NCBI GenBank assembly: GCA_965140405.1
Contig: OZ223208.1
Span: 868,001-932,000 of the forward strand
Length of the DNA stretch: 64,000 nucleotides
DNA from: G963556115 sp963666605
Lineage (GTDB): Bacteria > Planctomycetota > SZUA-567
Reading direction: 5' to 3'
In this document: one piece after another, positions 56,890-64,000 of the stretch
How the letters are laid out: every line of letters starts with the position of its first letter
How positions within the stretch are numbered: the first letter of the stretch is position 1
Notes under the pieces: generated by a model
Told to the model about the DNA's origin: nothing
The model's database searches: none
What the model saw: the letters and a program-made list of their open reading frames with translations, nothing else
Translations under genes and position numbers: made by a program

Positions 56890-58044
56890 CTATCCAATTA
56901 CTTCATCCCAAATTTTCTTAGCTTGTACTTCCCAAGTTATATTTTTCACTCTCTCTCGTTGCATATCCTTGCTAGGAGGATTCTTTCTAAGTTCAACAAT
57001 ATCCTTAGCAAATTCTTCCGACGTTTCACAACTTTTTATAGTCTCAGTGTAGCTATTCAGCTCATAAAATGGAGTACTAACGACCCCCTTACCGACAGCA
57101 AGATACTCCTTGGTCTTTACTGGGTTACACACCTCTATCCAGTCATTTCTACACCAAGTCATAATAAGTACGTCAGCAGCAGCCATATATCCTGCTACTT
57201 TTTCATAAGGTCTACGCCCCATAAGATAAACATTCTCAAGATCCGCACACCACTCCTCACCAAAGGCAACACTGCCGACCATGATAAAATTCCACTCAGG
57301 GAGCTTCTTGGCAACCTCATAGAAAAAATCAGGATCGAATACTCCATGATCCATACCGCCAACATAGACCGCTCTAGGATGAGAAATATTTTTTACATCT
57401 TCAGGTTCATCTTGAGAATCCCCTGCTCTAGAGAAATAGTCATAATCCACTCCATGCTCGATGTAAAGCGCCTTTTTGCACTCAGACTCTTCACGTTCGA
57501 TTAGTAGTGATGAACAGAATACCGTAAAGTCAGAGTCCTCTTTTAGTTTTTTATCAATACTCCTAATATACTCTACATCAACTCCAGCATAATTTTCATA
57601 ACGATCAGTACGCTGATAAATTTGCTTAAAATGAGGTATTGAACCAAGAACATCTATCGATGTAGGACAACCAATCCAGATAAGAGGACGCTTGATTCCT
57701 GCACGTTTTAGAGCAATCTTTACTTGTAGTGAAAGAAAACTCTTCCCAAGTGGCAATCTCGAACTTCCCGGAATATTCACAGGCGAGAATACATAGAAGT
57801 TATCTCTTACCTTTGTCAACCCACGCAAAAAGCTTTTAGCTTTGCGTTTAATACGTGTAAAAAACATCTTCCCTTCGCTCGGACTTGGTATCTTCATACC
57901 TAGAGAATTGACGTAGAGCACAGGGACTTCTTTTGAAAACTCCCTCATTATCTGTAGATCAAAGTGTGTTCTATTGTGATACCACCAATCGACCTGTCCA
58001 AAGCACAGTACCCCATCAAACGCAGTATTTATTGTGTCCATCAT
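56890..58044 (-). CDS. Glycosyltransferase (GT-B fold)
   Basis: 384 residues. N-terminal domain with FDGVLCFGQVDWWYHNRTHF and a C-terminal Rossmann domain (about 200-380) with AVYVGGMDHGVFD, FIMVGSV and VKTKEYLAVGKGVVSTPF, the usual donor-sugar contacts of GT1/GT4-like enzymes. Resembles TuaH-type polysaccharide transferases. Its ATG overlaps the stop of the PssE-like gene (ATGA), so translation is coupled. It adds a sugar to the lipid-linked exopolysaccharide unit in the cytoplasm. Confidence 0.85.
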   Translation of the reverse strand: MMDTINTAFDGVLCFGQVDWWYHNRTHFDLQIMREFSKEVPVLYVNSLGMKIPSPSEGKMFFTRIKRKAKSFLRGLTKVRDNFYVFSPVNIPGSSRLPLGKSFLSLQVKIALKRAGIKRPLIWIGCPTSIDVLGSIPHFKQIYQRTDRYENYAGVDVEYIRSIDKKLKEDSDFTVFCSSLLIEREESECKKALYIEHGVDYDYFSRAGDSQDEPEDVKNISHPRAVYVGGMDHGVFDPDFFYEVAKKLPEWNFIMVGSVAFGEEWCADLENVYLMGRRPYEKVAGYMAAADVLIMTWCRNDWIEVCNPVKTKEYLAVGKGVVSTPFYELNSYTETIKSCETSEEFAKDIVELRKNPPSKDMQRERVKNITWEVQAKKIWDEVIG

Positions 58045-58520
58045 CTACCCTCATCAATAAATAAACAAATGCGCTCAACCAACTCCTTTGAAGCCTTCTC
58101 ATTTGAAATCGCCCCTACGAGTTCACTCCTGTTATCAAGGTAAGCATGAAGCTCTTCTGTAGAATTTGCAACATAAATACCTTCCATACTCCCGAAATTC
58201 TTCGCCGTTGCCAACTGATGATCATTTCGGTGCTCATTCAGATCAGCCCGCCTCGGCATAATTATTAACGGAACGCCATTCTCTCTTGCTGATAAAATAA
58301 CACCCATCCCTGCGTGAGCAACGATAACTTCTGCCTCATTGCAGTACTCTGCGAATTCACTAGCTTTACAAGATTCGTAGGATTGTAAATTTACCGGTAT
58401 ATAATCACCACCACTACCAATCTGAGCAATAACCTCACATGTGGAGCAACCACTCCAAGTATCAACACTTTTGATAAGTCTATCAAAAGCTAGCTGAGTC
58501 CCTACTGCTACAAATATCAT
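58041..58520 (-). CDS. Alg13/PssE-like glycosyltransferase subunit (GT28 C-terminal domain)
   Basis: 159 residues, one domain. The start IFVAVGTQLAFDRLI and HAGMGVILSARENGVPLIIMPR are the typical GT28 C-terminal pattern that binds the UDP-sugar. Such proteins work only with a membrane partner of the Alg14/PssD type, and that partner is the C-terminal half of the upstream protein. Start and stop both overlap neighbours by four bases. Confidence 0.92.
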   Translation of the reverse strand: MIFVAVGTQLAFDRLIKSVDTWSGCSTCEVIAQIGSGGDYIPVNLQSYESCKASEFAEYCNEAEVIVAHAGMGVILSARENGVPLIIMPRRADLNEHRNDHQLATAKNFGSMEGIYVANSTEELHAYLDNRSELVGAISNEKASKELVERICLFIDEGR

Positions 58521-59917
58521 AACACCTTCCCCGCATATTCAGGCTTCGATTTATCACTTCCTTTACAGGAAAGATGCTCCCACTGCGTAAGCCATAAATG
58601 TGCAAACTTTCCAGCAACACGCCCACTCATAGAGAGTTCTTCGCTGTTTGCAATACTATCAACCCAGATACACTTTGCACCTATAAGCCTACCAAATAAA
58701 ATTGCCAATAATCCAGGTAGCGCACCAGTGGAGATCACAACATCTGGTTTAATGCTAATAACTGTATATAGCATTTGCAAACAAGCATAAGGTATCTGAG
58801 ACTTCTTCCACCTATTTACATCCTTGACTGTAATGAATGGATATCCTATAACGCCTTCACGATAATCGCTCTTTGTCGAAACATATATAGTCCTATATCT
58901 ATCAAAGACACGTTCTAAACGCCTCAACTGCATCCAATGCCCGCCTGATGATGCTACAGCAAGAACTACCTTTCTCTTATCACTACTCTTCGCTGCCCAT
59001 GCTTTACCAAATTTAATCAACGCCCAAAAGTGTTTTTTAAACGCTGGCAGATATCTCTTACCCTTTAAAAGAACACCACTACCAAACCCAATACTCTTTA
59101 TTACACATTCACCAAGCAAGAGTAACCAAGCAATAATTGCACAAAATACCCCATTATGCTTACGCTGTAGACGCACAAGAGCTTGAGAGAGCATCAACTT
59201 CCTTGTATAATGTATCGCATTACCACTAGCTCCTCCCAAATGGATAATCTCTCCTACAGGAGAGAATACTACTCTATACCCTCCAGTTTTAAATCTCCTA
59301 CACCAATCAGTCTCTTCACCATAGAAGAAGAAATCTTCATCCAGCATTCCAATCTTTGAAATTGCCTCGGAACGTACAAGGATATAGCACCCTGTGATAG
59401 CGTCAACTTCACGCTCAGTGTCACGATTCCAACCGTGCATCCGTTCACGTTTTATGAACTTAGATTCAGGGAATAATCCTCCAAGCCCACTACTTAGTAT
59501 TGCAATATTAAGGAGTGAAGGCCACATAAAGCAGGTCTCTTGCGTAGTCATATCACTATTTAATACTCGGCACCCCATCATTCCTGTATCTGAATTACTA
59601 ACCATATACTCTACTGATTTACTGAGCACATCACCAAGCACAATTGTATCAGAGTTCAAAAGCAAATAGTACTCACCATTTGCAACTTCAAAACCTTGAT
59701 TATTCGCTGCAGCAAACCCTCTATTGTCATGATTCTCAACAACTTTTACTTTGGCAAACTCATTTTTGACCATTTCAACTGAACCATCATGAGAGTTATT
59801 ATCAACAATAATAACCTCATACTCATACTTGGGTGCATTAGCAAATATTGAGTTCAAGCAATCTCTCAAGATACTCTTAGTATTGAAACTAACAATAATA
59901 ATAGAAAGCTTGATCAT
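58517..59917 (-). CDS. Fusion: family-2 glycosyltransferase + Alg14/PssD-like membrane subunit
   Basis: 466 residues from ATG 59917, which overlaps the TAA of the polymerase gene by one base (TAATG); an in-frame GTG nine bases earlier is less likely. N-terminal GT2 domain (about 1-235): LSIIIVSFNT, VIIVDNNSHDGS, LLLNSDTIV and EETDWCRR, as in WbbL-type rhamnosyltransferases. The linker contains a hydrophobic segment (AIIAWLLLLGECV). C-terminal Alg14/PssD domain (about 313-466): VVLAVASSGGHW, YVSTKSDYRE and DVVISTGALPGLLA. The Alg14 half should anchor the Alg13-like product of the next gene to the membrane and give a second transferase activity. Confidence 0.9.
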   Translation of the reverse strand: MIKLSIIIVSFNTKSILRDCLNSIFANAPKYEYEVIIVDNNSHDGSVEMVKNEFAKVKVVENHDNRGFAAANNQGFEVANGEYYLLLNSDTIVLGDVLSKSVEYMVSNSDTGMMGCRVLNSDMTTQETCFMWPSLLNIAILSSGLGGLFPESKFIKRERMHGWNRDTEREVDAITGCYILVRSEAISKIGMLDEDFFFYGEETDWCRRFKTGGYRVVFSPVGEIIHLGGASGNAIHYTRKLMLSQALVRLQRKHNGVFCAIIAWLLLLGECVIKSIGFGSGVLLKGKRYLPAFKKHFWALIKFGKAWAAKSSDKRKVVLAVASSGGHWMQLRRLERVFDRYRTIYVSTKSDYREGVIGYPFITVKDVNRWKKSQIPYACLQMLYTVISIKPDVVISTGALPGLLAILFGRLIGAKCIWVDSIANSEELSMSGRVAGKFAHLWLTQWEHLSCKGSDKSKPEYAGKVL

Positions 59918-61320
59918 TATATCCACCCACCGTTTGAGCCAGGACCACTACTATCAGGAAGCATCCAACCACTTGTATCACGCTTTTTAGGCTTGACCTC
60001 ATTATAGCCCTTACGTTGCTCATTTTGGTGTGGTTTTGTCTCCGCACCAACAATAGGAGAGAGGCCGAGGCTTGCTGCAATTCCAAGAGATAGATAAAAT
60101 AACACCGAGGCCTGACCAAAAGCTGAAAGAGAAAAGAATATCGAGCACTGCATGAATAAAGCAACCCAAATATTCCAAGTTACAAACCTCTCGCCAAAGT
60201 CATTCTTTGCTTCCCTAGTTCTCTTCTGTAGTAAGTACATCAAGTATCCTATCAAGCCTATAAAGAGAACAAGTGTCACAAAGCCGCCACGTACTGCTTG
60301 TAAAATAAATTCATTGGTAACATCACCTAATCCCCTTCCCCAAGGATCTGTAGACTTTACTCCCATGAAGAACCAATCTGTAACATTTGTAAAAAACCCG
60401 TTAATGAGCCTATACCTGTGATCACCTGTCGAACCACCAACCACATTGATTCTAGATATTAGATGCCAAACCGGAGCTTTCATATACACATGAAGAGCAA
60501 TAATTGAGATGATTACCCCAGAAACAATGTGAAAAATCATCTTGCGGACAAAATAGAAACACCATCCAAACATACCAGCCATTACCCCTAGTACCGGTGT
60601 ACTTGAAGCGGTTGCTGCAACAATGACCAATGCACAAGCAGTACCAGTAATTGCAATCTTGCGGTGCCAACCTTGCTTATCATAGAGTGTTGCCATAAAT
60701 GGAATCGCAACACCCCAGAAGTAACCAGCGATAAGTGGATGAGAGAATGCCCCACCACACCGAAGCCTACCATTACGCACCCAAGTAATAAACTCTACAC
60801 CACCAAATATAGAGAAATAGTTCCTACCTGTCACCCATTCTATTGCAAAGAAGACCGACAAAGGCAGAGCAACAATCGAAAGTTGCCTACCAAATTGTTT
60901 CACATCATCTATGTTTTGTATGAAGACTCTAGCCATGAAATAGAATCCACAGGTGGTAAACGCTTCACCCAACTGGTATATCACAGCCTCCCTATTCCCC
61001 CATTGAATGCTATATATAAACCCTCTAGCGAAGAGCCACATCAATAATATAAGATCTGGTTTACTAAATTTCAGAACTTTATGCTCCCCACGAATAAAGA
61101 TCCTCATCCATGTAGTCAGAATAATTAGCCTCGAAAATGGAAAGTCCAACCCTCCAATATTCAATCTTTGCGCATTTGACACAAAACACAAGATAATCAG
61201 CATTGGCAAGAAGACCCATTTTTTATTTAGCAGTAATATCATAAAGGCGCATGTGATAAACACAAATGCGCCTAAAGGATGAATCACTGTTGAATTGTAG
61301 TTCCAAACATCTTTAAACAT
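59917..61320 (-). CDS. O-antigen polymerase/ligase-like membrane protein
   Basis: 467 residues with about 10-12 hydrophobic segments and a large periplasmic loop (about 270-335) typical of Wzy_C/O-antigen ligase proteins: TGDHRYRLINGFFTNV, then DPWGRGLGDVTNEFIL. The C-terminal 40 residues are polar. In this locus it probably polymerises repeat units of the exopolysaccharide. It lies about 45 bp after the Wzz-like gene. Confidence 0.85.
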   Translation of the reverse strand: MFKDVWNYNSTVIHPLGAFVFITCAFMILLLNKKWVFLPMLIILCFVSNAQRLNIGGLDFPFSRLIILTTWMRIFIRGEHKVLKFSKPDLILLMWLFARGFIYSIQWGNREAVIYQLGEAFTTCGFYFMARVFIQNIDDVKQFGRQLSIVALPLSVFFAIEWVTGRNYFSIFGGVEFITWVRNGRLRCGGAFSHPLIAGYFWGVAIPFMATLYDKQGWHRKIAITGTACALVIVAATASSTPVLGVMAGMFGWCFYFVRKMIFHIVSGVIISIIALHVYMKAPVWHLISRINVVGGSTGDHRYRLINGFFTNVTDWFFMGVKSTDPWGRGLGDVTNEFILQAVRGGFVTLVLFIGLIGYLMYLLQKRTREAKNDFGERFVTWNIWVALFMQCSIFFSLSAFGQASVLFYLSLGIAASLGLSPIVGAETKPHQNEQRKGYNEVKPKKRDTSGWMLPDSSGPGSNGGWI

Positions 61321-61365
61321 TACTATCCTCTATAATAAGATAATACATATCCCCTACCCCTCTCA

Positions 61366-63675
61366 TTATAATTTAACATCAATCACCTCGATAGAGTCAC
61401 TCTCGCTATCATCATCAAGATGCTCTTCCACAATTTTATTTGCCTTGAGACTTGCTTCAGATTCATTACTATGCCTAGAACCCGTCATATGCTCCCCACG
61501 CCTTCTAACTTCACGAGTACGCCCTTCACGCAAAAGTAACCTTGAAATGAAGCCGTTCTTATGCTTTCCACCACCACCGTATTCTTCTAGCAGATCTTTA
61601 TAATATCCACTCTCAGGGTACACGACAGCTCTATTCATTACAATACCAATATTAGCAGCAATTGATTTCACTCCACTCAACGCTCTAAGCATCTCGAAGA
61701 ATGTAACTCCTTCAGCCTCAATCACTAGTAGGGTAGCATCACAAAATCTTGACATCATCTCAGCATCGGCTGATAGAAGTACCGGTGGAGTATCATAGAT
61801 TATTATATCATACACTCCAGCAATCTCTTTATAATGCTCAGCCCAATCAGCTTTTGTAGGTAGTAAGTTCTCGCCTTTGATATTACCAGCTCTAATTCTA
61901 TCAGGCAACTTATTCTCAGGGTCAGCCGGAATAATGCATTCTTTGATCGGTACAGAATCACGGAGTATATCAATAAAACCAAGGCGATCCAACCCACCGT
62001 ATCGAGCATCAGGTTTGAAAATATTTGCTTCCACAAGAAGTGTTTTAACCCCAATGTGAGACAACTCATTACAAAGTAATATAGATAACTCTGTAGACCC
62101 GCCACCAGCTTTTGCTGATGTAAACTCGAAATGTGTCAAATTATCCTTTTTAGCTTTTGCATTTATAGTCAATGCAAGTCTTCTCAATTGGTCTCGAGCT
62201 AGATCTTTATACTTCTCATCACCATGCTCCAAGATGCAGCCAAGAGGAGGGTTACTTACCGCAAGGAAGACATCACTAGGGGTCATAACCCATGGATTGA
62301 ATGCATCTAATAAACACGGCACACCAATACCAAATAGCATTCCAATAAAGAATAATGCCACAAAAACCTTTAGCCTGTTCTTATTATCCGGTAGCTCTGG
62401 ATACCTCGCTATAGATCGTATTTTTATAGCACCAGGAGCATTCTCTTCAGTATCAAACATATCAAGCTTATTATCAATACTGACCAACTGCTCCCTGATT
62501 CTTTCCATCTCAATATTAATACTTTGAGCTTGATCATATAAAGAATTATACCTCTGCATTCTTTCTTTCATCTGATCCATCTTACCTGTCAGCTCTTCTT
62601 CAAGTTGAGCAGCTTCTGTAGCTGTGGATTTTGCTTGTTCAAGTCTTGCAGCAAGCTGTCTTCTAATCTTACCCATCCCATCATCTATGATCTTCTGACG
62701 TAAATCAGTATACTCTTTCTCTCTCATCTCTAGCTCTTTTTGCAAGCGCTGACGTTTAGGATGGTTAGGTTTCATATTATTGACTACAGACTGTAAAGAT
62801 ACCTTCTGTTCAAGAAGAGCTGAATATGTTGCATTGAGGAGTTCGTTCTTTTCAGCCTCCAATTCAGCCATCTTCCTTATATCATTATCATCATAAGAAT
62901 TTATTGTCTTCTCAAGTGCACCATATGCAGCTTTGGCTTTTGCAGAAGCAATACCAGCATCATATACGGCACCATGCAATGCATCTACCTGCTGCCTGAA
63001 AGGATCCTGTTCGTTATTTACATCGGTCGCTGTAATACCCATACCTTCAGCAATTTTAGCTTTTCTTGCTGATAAATCTCTCATCTTTGAGTACAGTTCT
63101 CGTCTTCGCCTAGTAAGATTTGCGATCCGATCATCTTTACCCTCTACGCCCTCTCCATTTACTCTTTCGATATACGCCTTTGCTACTGCATTCACAGTTT
63201 CGGCAAGACCATTAGGGCTATCTCCCATCAATGAGATACCTACCATATTTGATTTATCAAGACGTGTAATAACCAGAGCATTCTTGAGATTATCCAAAGC
63301 GATACTAGGACCGCCCTTCTTCCAAAAAAAGAGCTTACCTTTCCACCCTGTGACCTCATTCCACATTGAAGCAGTATCACCTAGTGACAACAATGCCGTA
63401 TTCAAGACATTATAGCTATACATCATATATATCTGGTTCTCAACGAATGATTGATAGTTATATATCTCTGAGCTGGAGTCAGCTTGCAAATTTGAGGTTT
63501 GATGTGAAGAGATAAAAATAAGCGCCTTTGCCTCATACAGCGGTTTTGTATACCACGCAGCGACAACAGCAACTATTGAAAAGATTGCTATAGTTAGAGA
63601 AGCTGATAATATATGCCTTTTAAAACTTTTAAAAGGCTGTAGAGGTCTAACAAAACCCAAACTTGTTTTCGCCAT
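61366..63675 (-). CDS. Wzz/GumC-like chain-length protein fused to a degenerate BY-kinase domain
   Basis: 769 residues. N-terminal Wzz domain with TM helix (LSASLTIAIFSIVAVVAAW, about 24-45), a long periplasmic coiled coil (about 180-395), second TM helix (about 420-440), then a cytoplasmic kinase-like domain (about 470-690). Walker A reads SAKAGGGSTELS (about residue 523) where GEGKTT-type is expected, so the Lys is replaced by Ser. Walker A' reads LLVEANIFKPD instead of LLIDADLRRP. Walker B YDIIIYDTPPVLLSAD looks normal. There is no long Tyr cluster, only SGYYKDLLEEYG. It likely regulates chain length and export. GGAATAAA precedes ATG 63675. Confidence 0.88.
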   Translation of the reverse strand: MAKTSLGFVRPLQPFKSFKRHILSASLTIAIFSIVAVVAAWYTKPLYEAKALIFISSHQTSNLQADSSSEIYNYQSFVENQIYMMYSYNVLNTALLSLGDTASMWNEVTGWKGKLFFWKKGGPSIALDNLKNALVITRLDKSNMVGISLMGDSPNGLAETVNAVAKAYIERVNGEGVEGKDDRIANLTRRRRELYSKMRDLSARKAKIAEGMGITATDVNNEQDPFRQQVDALHGAVYDAGIASAKAKAAYGALEKTINSYDDNDIRKMAELEAEKNELLNATYSALLEQKVSLQSVVNNMKPNHPKRQRLQKELEMREKEYTDLRQKIIDDGMGKIRRQLAARLEQAKSTATEAAQLEEELTGKMDQMKERMQRYNSLYDQAQSINIEMERIREQLVSIDNKLDMFDTEENAPGAIKIRSIARYPELPDNKNRLKVFVALFFIGMLFGIGVPCLLDAFNPWVMTPSDVFLAVSNPPLGCILEHGDEKYKDLARDQLRRLALTINAKAKKDNLTHFEFTSAKAGGGSTELSILLCNELSHIGVKTLLVEANIFKPDARYGGLDRLGFIDILRDSVPIKECIIPADPENKLPDRIRAGNIKGENLLPTKADWAEHYKEIAGVYDIIIYDTPPVLLSADAEMMSRFCDATLLVIEAEGVTFFEMLRALSGVKSIAANIGIVMNRAVVYPESGYYKDLLEEYGGGGKHKNGFISRLLLREGRTREVRRRGEHMTGSRHSNESEASLKANKIVEEHLDDDSESDSIEVIDVKL

Positions 63676-63726
63676 TTTATTCCTTACCCAAACTTAAATT
63701 CTAAAAAAACTCTTAAATAACATCAG

Positions 63727-64000
63727 CTAGTTATAACTACTTCCCACACGTTTACTTACCTCCTCAATGAAGCGCATCAGATCAACCTCACGATGAGCAA
63801 TAACCCTATATATTGACCACTCATGTTCTTCGCCACTCAATCTCGAAAACAGGTCTTCGCCCAACATTCTAAAGTAATTGGCTTTTATACTGACACCATC
63901 ATAAAACCAAAATGCAAACCAACGGGATTCCGCTCCATTTTTTAACTCCATGACAGTTATCGGAAATTTCATACCTTTTTGTGCAGTAAAATTCAAACTT
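63727..64000 (-). CDS. EpsI-like exosortase-associated protein, C-terminal part (partial)
   Basis: About 90 codons visible; the frame continues past the right edge, and the first Met-like codon inside the window is only a TTG. The pattern ...FAFWFYDGVSIKANYFRMLGEDLF...SIYRVIA...VDLMRFIEEVSKRV matches the C-terminus of EpsI (DUF3485), which accompanies exosortases in EPS/PEP-CTERM loci. It is the most upstream gene of the visible exopolysaccharide operon, 51 bp before the Wzz-like gene. Assignment by eye. Confidence 0.65.
   Translation of the reverse strand, partial: SLNFTAQKGMKFPITVMELKNGAESRWFAFWFYDGVSIKANYFRMLGEDLFSRLSGEEHEWSIYRVIAHREVDLMRFIEEVSKRVGSSYN

Noticed and set aside
62933..63415. 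160-codon plus-strand frame
   Set aside because: Antisense to the coiled-coil part of the Wzz-like gene.

Overview
The window looks like the chromosome of a Gram-negative, AT-rich bacterium. My best guess is the PVC superphylum (Lentisphaerota/Kiritimatiellota-like). That guess rests on a DksA-type zinc-finger protein with a histone-like Lys-rich tail, an exosortase-type exopolysaccharide locus, a lipoprotein with a family-9 carbohydrate-binding module, and an integrase of the kind common in those phyla. No rRNA or other taxonomic marker is present, so this is inference.

Layout. 1-1606: the 5' part of hrpA (minus strand, running off the left edge). 2.2-4.1 kb: a membrane TPR protein with nine nearly identical repeats. 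4.5-8.1 kb: a large hybrid sensor kinase. 8.7-11 kb: an acidic DUF5610-like protein convergent with an EF-hand protein. 11.5-17.5 kb: purB, an alpha/beta-hydrolase/ketopantoate-reductase fusion, and metE under a cobalamin riboswitch. 18-20.6 kb: an amino-acid export cluster (azlC, azlD, LysE family, AraC-type regulator). 20.7-23.5 kb: a second hybrid kinase. 24.1-27.3 kb: a GntR regulator with its own promoter and dyad, a metallo-beta-lactamase-fold hydrolase and a GntP permease. 28.3-38.9 kb: a minus-strand sugar locus (two ABC permeases, ABC ATPase, binding protein, ROK kinase, two GH4 glycosidases, a creatinase/M24-like protein, LacI regulator). Four copies of a TGTAA-N4-TTACA palindrome lie in this locus, two of them inside genes.

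40.1-43.3 kb: a secreted alpha/beta hydrolase, a broken tyrosine integrase and tRNA-Leu(UAA), which together look like the worn edge of an integrated element. 43.8-48 kb: the DksA-like protein, dapF and a phosphoesterase-fold/CBM9 lipoprotein whose metal ligands look lost. 48.3-52.4 kb: an unknown protein, hslU, a DNA methyltransferase and two half-size EamA/DMT proteins. 52.5-55.2 kb: two overlapping genes for exported proteins of unknown function. 55.4-64 kb: putP, then an exopolysaccharide operon reading leftwards from an EpsI-like C-terminus at the right edge: Wzz/BY-kinase-like, O-antigen polymerase-like, a GT2-Alg14 fusion, an Alg13/PssE-like subunit and a further glycosyltransferase.

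How the genes work together. The sugar locus should import a sugar or glycoside through the ABC system, phosphorylate it (ROK) and cleave it with NAD-dependent GH4 enzymes under LacI control. The B12 riboswitch should turn metE off when cobalamin is available. The most unusual points are the hydrolase-PanE fusion, the intragenic LacI-type palindromes, three proteins that keep a fold but seem to have lost catalytic residues (phosphoesterase, M24, BY-kinase), the GT2-Alg14 fusion, and remnants of a relaxase and an integrase. I did not find a CRISPR array, a recognisable intact transposon or a prophage.
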